A stretch of DNA of 64,000 bases from Brucella pseudogrignonensis (GCF_032190615.1 NZ_JAVLAT010000001.1:434001-498000), one strand, 5' to 3'. Numbered from the stretch's first letter, positions 8,851-17,162 are shown. Notes: generated by a model not told the origin, from the sequence alone. A program made the numbers and translations.

Positions 8851-9753
8851 TTACTGCTTTGGTGTTGGAAGTGTTCCACCAGCATCACGGAAGAACTTGA
8901 AGAACTCCGAATCCGGTGAAATGACCAATGTTGTATCTGGTGTTTCCAGTGCCTTGCGATACGCGGCCATCGAACGATAGAAGGCATAGAAGCCCGGATC
9001 TTTCGTTGCTGAACTTGCAAAGATTTCACTGCGCTGTGCTTCGCCTTCACCGCGAAGGATTTCAGAGTCCTTCTGCGCCTCAGCAATAGTTTCAACGACC
9101 TGACGGTCAGCAATAGCGCGAATACGCTGAGCAGCTTCACGGCCACGCGCGCGCAGACGCTCTGCTTCAGCAAGGCGCTCTGCTTTCATGCGGTCATAAG
9201 TTTGCTGCGAGACTTCAGCCGTCAAATCCGTACGACGGATACGAACGTCTTCGATAGTGATGCCGAGCGATGTCGCGTCAGCACGAAGCTGATTGGCAAC
9301 TTCACGCATCATATCGCCACGCTCTTCGGAAAGAGCAGCTTCAAAGCCACGCTGACCGTAAACGCCACGCAATGCAGCATCAAGACGCGTACGCAGACGC
9401 TGTTCGGCAAGCAATGTGCTACCCGAAACAGTTTCGCGGAACTTGCGTGGATCGGTGATGCGGTAAACAAGGAACGCATCTACGTCATAGAATTTGCCAC
9501 CGGAAACCTGAACGCGGATATCGTCAAGATCGAAACGTAGCAGACGATCATCGATCAACTGAACTGTATCGGCATCAAGGAAACCGAATGGCATTTTGAA
9601 GTAGATACCCGGTTCGGTTTTCACGTCAACGATCTGACCAAAGCGCAGAACGATTGCCTGTTGGCGTTCATTCACGATGAAGACAGAAGAATAGATTGCA
9701 AGAGCAACGACGGCGATAAGACCGAAAATAAACGGAAGCCTGTTATTGGCCAT
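8851..9753 (-). CDS. hflC: FtsH-modulating SPFH protein HflC
   Basis: A 300-residue SPFH/prohibitin-type protein with one N-terminal membrane helix (residues 5-27). A band-7 domain follows, then a long Ala/Glu/Arg-rich coiled coil around residues 165-230. With HflK it forms the large periplasm-facing cage around the FtsH protease and tunes its activity. It starts 2 bp after the hflK stop codon, so the two are translationally linked. Confidence 0.95.
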   Translation of the reverse strand: MANNRLPFIFGLIAVVALAIYSSVFIVNERQQAIVLRFGQIVDVKTEPGIYFKMPFGFLDADTVQLIDDRLLRFDLDDIRVQVSGGKFYDVDAFLVYRITDPRKFRETVSGSTLLAEQRLRTRLDAALRGVYGQRGFEAALSEERGDMMREVANQLRADATSLGITIEDVRIRRTDLTAEVSQQTYDRMKAERLAEAERLRARGREAAQRIRAIADRQVVETIAEAQKDSEILRGEGEAQRSEIFASSATKDPGFYAFYRSMAAYRKALETPDTTLVISPDSEFFKFFRDAGGTLPTPKQ

Positions 9754-9755
9754 GA

Positions 9756-10916
9756 TTAGTTACCTCCGCTATTCGTCGTTGCATCAGCAGCACCCGATCG
9801 CGGTTGCTGGCGCATCAGTTCACTCAATGGAAGGTAGGGGACAACATCCTTACCGGCTTCCACGATAACCTTCTTGGTTCCAGCAAGCACGTCTTCCATC
9901 GTTTCGAGGAAGAGACGGTTGCGTGTCACTTCCGGTGCTTTCTGGTATTCGGAAAGAACAGAGCCGAAACGCTGTGCTTCACCTTCCGCCTCCTGAACAA
10001 CACGGGTCTTATAAGCTGCTGCCTCTTCGCGAAGCTGTGCAGCCTGACCACGTGCCTGACCAAGCTTCTGGTTCGAATATTGGTTCGCCTCTTCTACAAA
10101 GCGATCTTCGTCCTGTTCAGCACGCTGCACTTCATCAAATGCATCAGCCACTTCACGTGGTGGTGCTGCATCCTCGATGGAAACTGCGTTGATCTGGATG
10201 CCGGATTTATAGCGATCAAGCGTTGCCTGAATAATATCGCGAACGCTCTGTGCAATCGCTGCACGGTTGTCACGGAAAACGTCCTGTGCCGGCCTGCGGC
10301 CAACGATTTCACGGATCGCACTTTCGGAAACCTGCTGCACCATGGCATCAGGGCTTTCGACGTTAAACAGATAGTCGCGCGGATTGGCAACGCGATAAAG
10401 AACCGAAAACTGAACATTGACGATGTTCTGATCGCCGGTCAGCATCAGGCCCTGTGTCGCGTTGCGCGAGCCTTGACCACCAATATTGATCTGTTTTTCA
10501 ACGATCTGCGCTTTTTCAACAGTCTCAACCGGCCAGAACAGGAAATGCAAACCCGGCTCAGAAACTTCTGCCTTTGGTTTACCAAAAACGAGTTCGACAG
10601 CAAGCTCATCGGGCTGCACGGTATAAACCGACTGATACACCCAAAGACCAAGCAATGCAGCACCAATCAGAAAGAATACGCCGCGATTGCTTCCGCCTTT
10701 ACCGCCACTCCCACCCGGGAAAACTTTTTTCAGACGATCCTGTCCTTTGCGAAGAATGTCCTCAAGATCAGGAGGCGTGTTCTGACCGCCATTGCGTGGA
10801 CCTTTCGGACCTTGACCCCAAGGGCCACCGTTACCGCCATTGCCGCCATTATTATTGTTGTCGCCGCCGCCACCCCATGGGCCACCGCCGCCGCCATTCT
10901 GATTACTCCAGGGCAT
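9756..10916 (-). CDS. hflK: FtsH-modulating SPFH protein HflK
   Basis: This SPFH protein is 386 residues long from the ATG at 10916, which I prefer over an in-frame GTG at 10922 because AGAGGTGAGG fits as ribosome binding site. The first 45 residues are a low-complexity Gly/Asn/Pro/Trp stretch, known from HflK. A transmembrane helix follows at about 80-97, then the band-7 domain and a long charged coiled coil at about 265-320. It is the partner of HflC. The gene lies 118 bp behind folA and heads the hflK-hflC-DUF2065-degP group. Confidence 0.95.
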   Translation of the reverse strand: MPWSNQNGGGGGPWGGGGDNNNNGGNGGNGGPWGQGPKGPRNGGQNTPPDLEDILRKGQDRLKKVFPGGSGGKGGSNRGVFFLIGAALLGLWVYQSVYTVQPDELAVELVFGKPKAEVSEPGLHFLFWPVETVEKAQIVEKQINIGGQGSRNATQGLMLTGDQNIVNVQFSVLYRVANPRDYLFNVESPDAMVQQVSESAIREIVGRRPAQDVFRDNRAAIAQSVRDIIQATLDRYKSGIQINAVSIEDAAPPREVADAFDEVQRAEQDEDRFVEEANQYSNQKLGQARGQAAQLREEAAAYKTRVVQEAEGEAQRFGSVLSEYQKAPEVTRNRLFLETMEDVLAGTKKVIVEAGKDVVPYLPLSELMRQQPRSGAADATTNSGGN

Positions 10917-11040
10917 CCTCACCTCTCGTCCGGGAGACGGAAAATCCTGTTCAATTTCCCGTCATCAACTAATGTTACCGTTTTATAGGCATCGCGAGGG
11001 CCGCTTTCAACGTGAAGCGGCAAATTTCCTGCGTTATAAT

Positions 11041-11565
11041 TTACATAACGTGTCGGTCGTACCGAATATAGCGTGTCGGATGACTATCTTTCTCACCCGC
11101 AGGCACATCTTCGGAGCTGATTTCTTTCCAGATTTTCGAATCGAGTTCCGGAAAAAACGTGTCGCCATCAATCGACGCGAGAACGCGCGTCAGATGCACT
11201 TGATCAGCAAATGGCAATGCTTGCGCATAAATCTTGCCACCACCGATGATGCAAACCTCATCCACGCCAAGCTCAGACGCAAGCTTGCGCCCCAGTTCAA
11301 TTGCTTCATCAAGCGAGCTGACAATAGTCGCTCCGTCCGCTTTGAATGCTGTATCGCGCGTCACAACAAGATTGGGACGGCCGGGCAACGGGCGACCGAT
11401 GGATTCCCATGTCTTCCGCCCCATAATGACGGGCTTACCGAGTGTCAGCGCTTTAAATCGCTTGAGATCGGTCGAAAGCTTCCACGGCATATCATTTTCG
11501 CGGCCAATGACATTGTTTTCGGATGCAGCAACAACAATCGAAAGAGCGGCTTTACTTTTGATCAT
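11041..11565 (-). CDS. folA: Dihydrofolate reductase
   Basis: A 174-residue NADPH-dependent enzyme that regenerates tetrahydrofolate. Visible motifs are the N-terminal IVVAASENNVIG with the Met20-loop-like DMPWKLSTDLKRFK, the cofactor motif MGRKTWESIGRPLPGR and IIGGGKIYAQAL. The gene follows thyA with only 3 bases between them. The pairing makes sense because thymidylate synthase oxidises the folate that DHFR reduces again. Confidence 0.97.
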   Translation of the reverse strand: MIKSKAALSIVVAASENNVIGRENDMPWKLSTDLKRFKALTLGKPVIMGRKTWESIGRPLPGRPNLVVTRDTAFKADGATIVSSLDEAIELGRKLASELGVDEVCIIGGGKIYAQALPFADQVHLTRVLASIDGDTFFPELDSKIWKEISSEDVPAGEKDSHPTRYIRYDRHVM

Positions 11566-11568
11566 ATC

Positions 11569-12363
11569 TTACACCGCAATCGGAGCTTTGATCGACGGAT
11601 CGGCTTCATAGCCCACCAGCTCAAAGTCCTCGTAACGGAAAGCAAACAGATCTTTCACATCCGGGTTGATGCGCATGGTCGGCAAAGCTTTCGGCGTGCG
11701 GGTAAGCTGCAGACGCGCCTGCTCGAAATGATTGGAATAAATATGCGCATCACCCAGTGTATGAACAAAATCACCCGGCTGAAGGCCTGCAACCTGCGCA
11801 ATCATCATGGTCAGCAACGCATAAGACGCAATGTTGAACGGAACGCCAAGAAAAATATCCGCCGAACGCTGATAGAGCTGGCAAGACAACTTGCCATCCG
11901 AGACATAAAACTGAAACAAACAATGACACGGTGGCAAAGCCATTTCATCGACCAGCGCCGGATTCCATGCTGAAACGACCAAACGTCGTGAGTTAGGGTT
12001 TTCGCGCAACATCTTCAAAAGATTCGCAATCTGATCGATATGACGACCATCCGGCGCTGGCCATGAGCGCCACTGATAACCATAGACCGGGCCGAGATCG
12101 CCATTCTCATCGGCCCATTCATCCCAGATCGAAACGCCATTTTCCTTGAGATAGGCGATATTGGTATCGCCTTTCAGGAACCACAGCAGTTCATGAATGA
12201 TTGAGCGCAAATGCAGCTTCTTGGTGGTGAGAACCGGAAACCCTTCGGCCAGGTTATAACGCATCTGATAACCGAAAACCGAACGCGTGCCTGTCCCTGT
12301 GCGGTCACCACGGTCTGAACCATTGTCGAGCACATGCTGGAGAAGATCGAGATAGGTGCGCAT
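11569..12363 (-). CDS. thyA: Thymidylate synthase
   Basis: The classical folate-dependent enzyme that makes dTMP from dUMP. It has 264 residues, the usual short-form length. The catalytic cysteine is C146 in [10 protein letters not shown]. The [12 protein letters not shown] phosphate-binding region near the start and the C-terminal APIAV tail are typical. It is co-directional with folA and probably heads the thyA-folA unit; a terminator at 12404-12434 isolates it from the DUF2853 gene upstream. Confidence 0.97.
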   Translation of the reverse strand: MRTYLDLLQHVLDNGSDRGDRTGTGTRSVFGYQMRYNLAEGFPVLTTKKLHLRSIIHELLWFLKGDTNIAYLKENGVSIWDEWADENGDLGPVYGYQWRSWPAPDGRHIDQIANLLKMLRENPNSRRLVVSAWNPALVDEMALPPCHCLFQFYVSDGKLSCQLYQRSADIFLGVPFNIASYALLTMMIAQVAGLQPGDFVHTLGDAHIYSNHFEQARLQLTRTPKALPTMRINPDVKDLFAFRYEDFELVGYEADPSIKAPIAV

Positions 12364-12403
12364 AGGGGTACTTTCCGGGCCGATTCGTCTTAACCCAATA
12401 TAA

Positions 12404-12434
12404 GAAAAACCCCGGCTTATAACACCGGGGTTTT
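12404..12434 (-). terminator. Intrinsic terminator behind the DUF2853 gene
   Basis: Arms CCCCGG (12410-12415) and CCGGGG (12425-12430) with flanking A and T runs on both sides. In minus sense it ends the DUF2853 transcript just before thyA. Confidence 0.85.
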
Positions 12435-12456
12435 CTGTCTGGACTGTGGACGACGA

Positions 12457-12768
12457 TTAAAGGTCGCCAAGCTTACCAAGCTGCTTCGCAACCAGATAAT
12501 AGAAGGTGACGCGACCCTTGTTACGATCGCCCTTCATAACTTCTGCAACATGATTGACCACTTCAACGGCCTTTGCTTCATCTGCAACGCCAAGCTTCTT
12601 ATGAACCCAGCTGTCGCGGACGCGCTTAAGTTCTTCAGGATCGGTTGCAGAGACAAGAGAGGAATCGCGATTACGCAGCGCAATGCCAAGATGCTTTACG
12701 ATCTTCTCGACAACGGCTTCATCAGCAGCGGCATCATAACGACGGACATCCGCGAGATAGTCACTCAT
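12457..12768 (-). CDS. DUF2853 family protein
   Basis: The small soluble protein of 103 residues matches the DUF2853 family, with a start MSDYLADVRRYDAAADEAVV and a central RVRDSWVHKKLG stretch. It is predicted mostly helical with no signal peptide or membrane segment. Its function is unknown. It is a single-gene unit: its own terminator follows and a non-coding region with the ssrA gene lies upstream on the other strand. Confidence 0.8.
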   Translation of the reverse strand: MSDYLADVRRYDAAADEAVVEKIVKHLGIALRNRDSSLVSATDPEELKRVRDSWVHKKLGVADEAKAVEVVNHVAEVMKGDRNKGRVTFYYLVAKQLGKLGDL

Positions 12769-12989
12769 AGATTCACTCTCCTTCGATTGGCTTTAGCCCC
12801 GGTTAAACCTCCGCTACAGCCGGACAATGACAATCCCGATCCGGCATGCACCGCTAGTCTTGGCAGGATTGACCAGCCTGTGATTGCTGTCAATGAAAAA
12901 TGAACGCAAAAAGCGAAGACAAACGAGCGTCAACAACCTGTTAAATCACAACTCCCCTCTTCCAATCGTGGAGAAGGACGCCTATATAC

Positions 12990-13322
12990 GTCGTGTCAGC
13001 GCAAGCTGACTATGGTGATAAACGGACGATGTAATAAACCTATTGGACCCGGGGGCGGTACCCGGCGCCTCCACCAGAACGCAAGAAGCATTCAACGCGA
13101 GTTGCGCTGTGGCGGGGGCGAAATAGGATCGACAAGGGTGTAAAGATCGCTCTTTTGCTCGGCATGATACCACCGTTATCGGGTCAATTGAGTAGTTGCA
13201 AATGACAACAAAGCTCAGGGTTACGCTCTCGCTGCTTAATCGCGGTGCGGGAAACCCAACCTAAGTCCTTCTGGTTAGCACCTTGAGGCGGGGTTCGGAG
13301 GCACCTGGCAACAGAAGCCTCC
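12990..13322 (+). ncRNA. ssrA: Two-piece (circularly permuted) tmRNA
   Basis: The gene order is reversed relative to one-piece tmRNA. The acceptor 3' end CGCCTCC-ACCA ends at 13076, followed by a linker of about 37 bases. The 5' acceptor end GGGGGCG then starts at 13114 and pairs fully with CGCCTCC, including one G-U pair. The tag frame 13198-13239 reads ANDNKAQGYALAA and stop. A GGAGGC/GCCTCC hairpin closes the coding piece at 13322. This permutation is established for Alphaproteobacteria. tmRNA frees stalled ribosomes and tags the products for ClpXP. The left boundary (about 12990) is estimated. Confidence 0.93.
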
Positions 13323-13335
13323 ACTTTTCCCCTCT

Positions 13336-14559
13336 TTAGATTGTTGCCACTTCCGCTTCTGGCTGTGTTTTGCGTGCAAACACAACGAGGCTCAGAAAAA
13401 ATGCGATAAGTGAACAGATCGCAATACCGCCGATCATCGGTTTGGCAGAACCATCAAAGAATGCGCCGGTTACACCAATCGCAATGCCGCCTATGACGAA
13501 ATGCAACGTTCCAAGCAGCGCCGATGCTGTTCCAGCAATCGTGCCGTGATCTTCAAGTGCCAGCACAGCGGTCGTCGGAATGACAAGCCCCAGAAAACCA
13601 TAACCAACGAAAAGAAAGCCAGCGATCAGCCAAAGGCCGGTATGGCCCATCAAGACTGCCGCAAACATCGCAAGCATAACAGCTGCAAAGCCCGAAACGG
13701 CAACCTGCATCACACGACGCAACCCAAAACGCGCACCCAAGACACCATTGAGCTGCGAAACGCTAAAGAACGAAACGGCATTGATCGAAAACGCTATCGC
13801 ATACTGGCTTGGGCTAAGGCCGTAATGATCAATCAGAATAAACGATGAGTTCGCCAGATAAACAAAGAATGACGCGATGCCAAAGCCGCCAATACAGGCC
13901 AGTCCCATAAAATAGCGATCCTTGAGAAGCCGGGCGTAACCCGCAAGTGCACTGCTGATATTGCTATCAAGCCGCGCTTCGCTACCCCTCGTCTCTTTAA
14001 GCGCGGTTGCTATCAACACAACGCCTACAATGGCTGCCACGAACACAGCCCAGAAAACACCACGCCAGCCGAAGAAATCGATAAGAACCGATCCACTCAA
14101 CGGTGCGAGAATGGGCGAAATAGAAAAGACGAGCATAAGCAGCGACATCAGCCTTGCCGCATCAACGCCTGTGTGAAGATCACGCACAATGGCACGCGGA
14201 ATAACCGAGCTTGCCGCTGCACCTAATCCCTGAATGAAGCGGAACAAGACCAAAATATCGATATTGGTCGCAAGAGCTGAACCGATACTACCAACAGCAA
14301 ACAGCGCAAGTCCGCCATAAAGCGGGAGCTTGCGTCCAACCATGTCCGACAGAGGGCCAACAAAAAGCTGCGCAAGCGCCAAAGCAATGAAGAACGCCAA
14401 AAGACTCATTTGCACAGCACCGGTCTCAGCGTGGAGATCGGTCGCAATGGTTGGCAATGCGGGCAGATACATATCAATGGCAAATGGGCCAATTGCCGAA
14501 AGAAGACCGAGAATAATCGCGTTTCGCAAGAGACCTGAAGTGGGAGAGCCTGAACTCAT
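13336..14559 (-). CDS. Bcr/CflA-type multidrug efflux MFS transporter
   Basis: A 12-helix major facilitator protein of 407 residues. The motif PLSDMVGRKLPLYGG lies between helices 2 and 3, and FIQGLGAAASSVIPRAIVRD covers the helix-4 region with the Bcr/CflA-like pattern. It probably exports drugs or small toxic compounds by proton antiport. The ATG at 14559 is the first sensible methionine; an upstream in-frame extension to 14667 looks non-coding. No strong ribosome binding site is seen. It is divergent from a TetR-type gene with paired operators between them. It converges on ssrA with about 13 bp to spare. Confidence 0.88.
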   Translation of the reverse strand: MSSGSPTSGLLRNAIILGLLSAIGPFAIDMYLPALPTIATDLHAETGAVQMSLLAFFIALALAQLFVGPLSDMVGRKLPLYGGLALFAVGSIGSALATNIDILVLFRFIQGLGAAASSVIPRAIVRDLHTGVDAARLMSLLMLVFSISPILAPLSGSVLIDFFGWRGVFWAVFVAAIVGVVLIATALKETRGSEARLDSNISSALAGYARLLKDRYFMGLACIGGFGIASFFVYLANSSFILIDHYGLSPSQYAIAFSINAVSFFSVSQLNGVLGARFGLRRVMQVAVSGFAAVMLAMFAAVLMGHTGLWLIAGFLFVGYGFLGLVIPTTAVLALEDHGTIAGTASALLGTLHFVIGGIAIGVTGAFFDGSAKPMIGGIAICSLIAFFLSLVVFARKTQPEAEVATI

Positions 14560-14790
14560 TGGGGGCGTACTTTCATCAATGTTTCGTGAGTCACCCGTTA
14601 CGAGTTTAGTTCCAGCGCATCGCTTGGGAGGATGGGTAAGCCGGGACCAAATATCGCAACTAGGCAACTATCCACATGTTTATGCTACATAATTTCGATA
14701 AATTTGCGATATTCTCAGCCCCCAACCGGGCATCGTAATCTCTCAAAAGCGTGTAGCCATCCCCATTATGGACGAGTTTTAATAACTGTT

Positions 14791-14833
14791 TTGACACTAC
14801 TGTAAAATTAGACACTATTGTCCAAACCGTCAA
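14791..14833. promoter_or_regulatory. Overlapping divergent promoters with paired operator-like repeats
   Basis: On the minus strand TTGACG (14833-14828), a 17-base spacer and TAATTT (14810-14805) make a good sigma-70 promoter for the transporter. On the plus strand TTGACA (14791-14796) is followed 16 bases later by CACTAT. The near-identical boxes GACACTACTGTA (14793) and GACACTATTGTC (14811) are 18 bp apart and overlap both promoters. They are probable binding sites for the TetR protein. Confidence 0.65.
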
Positions 14834-14846
14834 GCCGCATTATGTT

Positions 14847-15563
14847 ATGGATATGAAACCTACTGACATGCTCGATAGTGCCGTTCTGGCAGACAGACGC
14901 CCTCTCGTTTCTGAAGGGGCGAATTCTGCATCCTCAAAATCGGGGCTAAAACCCGGTCAATGCATGAAGCGCGACTTCATTCTTTGCGCGGCAGCACGCG
15001 TTTTTTATCGGGATGGGTTTCAGGGTGCCAGCATCGATCTGATTGCCAGCGAAGCGGGCGTATCGCGTCAGACCATTTACAATCACTATAAGGACAAAGA
15101 AGCGCTGCTGGCAGCTGTTGTTGACGACGCATTCGACAGAATGTCGTCTGGTCTCTTTGCTGTACTCGCGACTTTTCCTCAGTCTGGTGAAAACCTCGAA
15201 GAAGACCTGATAGCATTTTCGATCAGGATGAGCCGCAATTGCGTGCATGATTCTTCTACCGTATTCTTGCGCAAACTGTTTCAGTCCGATGAAGATGCCC
15301 TACCCCTGCATGGCAATGTTTGCAGCACAAAAGGCCCAGCACAGGCTGTTCCGGCCATTGCCGCCCATCTGTCGCGTTTAGCACTGGCTGGCAATCTGGT
15401 CATTGAAGACCCTGATTTGGCAGCACGTCATTATCTGGCTCTCATCAATGCGGATATTCATTATCACCTGCTAACTGGTCAGGCTGTTGATGATTCCATC
15501 ATCGAGAAAAGTGCGATCAATGGTGTTCGAACATTTTTGATGGCCTTTGGTGCGCGCACGTAA
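14847..15563 (+). CDS. TetR-family transcriptional regulator
   Basis: A 238-residue repressor-like protein. After a polar N-terminal extension of about 38 residues comes the TetR helix-turn-helix (about residues 40-85, with IDLIASEAGVSRQTIYNHYK). The C-terminal ligand and dimer domain resembles the AefR-like TetR_C_7 type. The divergent MFS exporter is the likely target. A shorter start at the MKRDF methionine (14964) is possible because no clear ribosome binding site precedes 14847. Confidence 0.88.
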   Translation: MDMKPTDMLDSAVLADRRPLVSEGANSASSKSGLKPGQCMKRDFILCAAARVFYRDGFQGASIDLIASEAGVSRQTIYNHYKDKEALLAAVVDDAFDRMSSGLFAVLATFPQSGENLEEDLIAFSIRMSRNCVHDSSTVFLRKLFQSDEDALPLHGNVCSTKGPAQAVPAIAAHLSRLALAGNLVIEDPDLAARHYLALINADIHYHLLTGQAVDDSIIEKSAINGVRTFLMAFGART

Positions 15564-15665
15564 GCATTTCAGCACCTTCCCGGCCTCACTTTTTTCTTGA
15601 AATATTTTAGATTTGTCAGAGAACAAACTTGACATCAACCTGCGAATCCGTGGGATAAGCAATCT

Positions 15666-16247
15666 ATGGTTCAGGATCTCATCCGTTACGATATTCTCGC
15701 TCAGGAAGCCCTCCGTGGCGTCATTCGCAAGGTTCTTGCGGAAGTGGCAGCAACTGGCTTGCCTGGCAATCATCACTTCTTCATCACGTTCCTTACTGGA
15801 GCGCCCGGTGTACGCATTTCGTCTCGGCTTAAGGAAAAATATCCTGAGCAGATGACAGTGGTGTTGCAACATCAATACTGGGACATGGTTGTCACTGATC
15901 AGCTGTTTGAAATCGGCTTGTCTTTCGGTGATGTGCCGGAAAAATTGACAATCCCATTCTCTGCCATTCGTGGCTTCTACGACCCATCTGTCAACTTTGA
16001 ACTTGAGTTCGATGTATCGGTTGTCCAGCCAACAAGCGATAATGACGAAGGTGGTAAGGTCTCCTCAATCGAGTTGATCTCGTCAGAAGATGCGCCCGAA
16101 AAGGCCAAGCCTAAATCCAAGTCGCGCAAGCCTGCTGCTGATAAGGGTGACACCGCTGCAAAAGACGAGCCTGCATCTGAGGGTAAAGAAGCTGAAGCCA
16201 AACCATCCGCAGACGTGGTTTCACTCGATTCTTTCCGAAAAAAATAA
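15666..16247 (+). CDS. sspB: SspB-alpha family ClpXP adaptor
   Basis: The 193-residue protein matches the alphaproteobacterial SspB. The folded domain covers about residues 1-120 and contains GNHHFFITFLTGAPGVRIS and IPFSAIRGFYDPS. A Lys/Ala/Glu/Pro-rich flexible linker follows, and the end VVSLDSFRKK looks like a ClpX-docking tail. The adaptor hands ssrA-tagged proteins to ClpXP. Its partner RNA ssrA is encoded only 2.3 kb away. A terminator at 16273-16304 ends the transcript. Confidence 0.92.
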   Translation: MVQDLIRYDILAQEALRGVIRKVLAEVAATGLPGNHHFFITFLTGAPGVRISSRLKEKYPEQMTVVLQHQYWDMVVTDQLFEIGLSFGDVPEKLTIPFSAIRGFYDPSVNFELEFDVSVVQPTSDNDEGGKVSSIELISSEDAPEKAKPKSKSRKPAADKGDTAAKDEPASEGKEAEAKPSADVVSLDSFRKK

Positions 16248-16272
16248 GCATCATCTTCCTTAGAGATAACAA

Positions 16273-16304
16273 ACACCGGCTGAGTATTCCGCCGGTGTTT
16301 TTTT
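16273..16304 (+). terminator. Intrinsic terminator of sspB
   Basis: Arms ACACCGGC (16273-16280) and GCCGGTGT (16291-16298) form a perfect 8-bp stem, followed by seven or more T residues. Confidence 0.92.
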
Positions 16305-16400
16305 ATAGCAGTCGTGATGCTCTTGACTTCGATCAAGGCATCTCAACAAATGCTCTTTAAAACTGGGTTCACCAACAACGCATCACAGGACAGGCCCACC

Positions 16401-16577
16401 ATGTTGCGAATTATTGCTCAGATCGTTCTTTGGTTTAGCGGTATTATTGCCGGTTTCTTCGTCGCTAAAGACACACCAAACTTTTCGATGTGGCAAATGA
16501 CTTTCGGACTATTGCTGCTCGTGGTAATTTCGCTGATCATCTGGTGGGTGACCAATCCAAAATCACCGAACAAATAA
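16401..16577 (+). CDS. Small two-helix membrane protein (58 aa)
   Basis: From the ATG at 16401 the protein reads MLRIIAQIVLWFSGIIAGFF and on. It has two hydrophobic helices (about 4-23 and 31-51) joined by a short loop with AKDTPNFSMW. AGGACAGG about 6 bases upstream serves as ribosome binding site. The longer frame back to 16314 would overlap the region right behind the sspB terminator and looks unlikely. I do not recognise a family. Confidence 0.65.
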   Translation: MLRIIAQIVLWFSGIIAGFFVAKDTPNFSMWQMTFGLLLLVVISLIIWWVTNPKSPNK

Positions 16578-16589
16578 GACGACGCCCAC

Positions 16590-16692
16590 GAGAGCGCATC
16601 TCGAAAAGTTTGAAACGATTTTTGGGCAAAGATGCGCGTTCAAACAAAAATTGAGAGCGCAGATCTGATTAACTCAGATCGAAATGCGCTCT
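16590..16692. repeat. Intergenic palindromic repeat element
   Basis: The sequence carries GAGCGCATCTC near its left end and AAGATGCGCGTTCAAACAAA in the middle. It ends in a large hairpin: AGAGCGC (16654) pairs with GCGCTCT (16686-16692) and GATCTGA with TCAGATC inside. The sequence type is like repeated intergenic elements I associate with Brucella and other Rhizobiales. Only one copy is seen in this window, so the repeat status is inferred. Confidence 0.5.
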
Positions 16693-16713
16693 AACATCTA
16701 TTGGCAGGCATTC

Positions 16714-16914
16714 ATGAGTGAAATTATCAATCTGCGCCAGTTCAAGAAGAACAAGGCGCGTGCCTCGCGGGAAGAACAAGCCGATCAGAACCGCATTCTG
16801 TTTGGCCGAACGAAAGCCGAGAAAAGCTTCGCAAAAGAGGAAACGCGCAAAACCAATAACTTTCTCCAAAACAATAAGCTTGAGCCAATCGACAAGCCGA
16901 AAGCTGAAAAGTGA
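16714..16914 (+). CDS. DUF4169 family protein
   Basis: A 66-residue highly charged basic protein, MSEIINLRQFKKNKARASRE and on, matching the DUF4169 family. It has no membrane segment; much of it is probably one long helix. The start at 16714 is preferred over 16684 because the family begins at this methionine. Its stop codon overlaps the GTG start of the next gene by 4 bases, so the two are co-translated. Confidence 0.8.
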   Translation: MSEIINLRQFKKNKARASREEQADQNRILFGRTKAEKSFAKEETRKTNNFLQNNKLEPIDKPKAEK

Positions 16915-17162
16915 ACGGCTCCGTCAGCACTACAGGACGGCTCAAAAAGCGCTCTGTGAGTATTCGTGGACATGCCACAAGCTATACGCTTGAAGACCCA
17001 TTCTTTGAGCTGCTTGAAGAGATAGCAAACACGCGGCAAGTATCTGTCGCATCGCTTGTGACGGAGATCGACGGACAGCGCGAACGGAGCGTCAATCTCT
17101 CTTCTGCTCTCAGGCTTTATATCCTCGACTGGCTAAAATCGAAAATTCAGTCTCAAGGCTGA
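16911..17162 (+). CDS. Ribbon-helix-helix domain protein
   Basis: An 83-residue protein with a KKRSVSIRGHATSYTLEDPF strand region and two helices (LLEEIANTRQVSVASLVTEI), matching the RHH_4 type of ribbon-helix-helix domain. Such proteins bind DNA as dimers or act in small regulatory pairs. It starts with GTG inside the DUF4169 stop. Its last 10 bp overlap the 3' end of the convergent AsmA gene. Confidence 0.8.
   Translation: MNGSVSTTGRLKKRSVSIRGHATSYTLEDPFFELLEEIANTRQVSVASLVTEIDGQRERSVNLSSALRLYILDWLKSKIQSQG

Noticed and set aside
10790..10916. Short tandem-like GGN repeats
   Set aside because: They encode the Gly/Asn-rich N-terminus of HflK, a normal trait of the family, not a DNA repeat element.
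9804..10988. 394-codon plus-strand open frame over hflK
   Set aside because: Antisense shadow of hflK with no ribosome binding site or domain.
10972..11973. 333-codon plus-strand open frame
   Set aside because: It runs antisense through folA and the start of thyA, whose motifs are complete.
14560..14667. N-terminal extension of the MFS transporter by 36 residues
   Set aside because: The extension is polar, has no family resemblance, and the transporter fold starts right behind the ATG at 14559.
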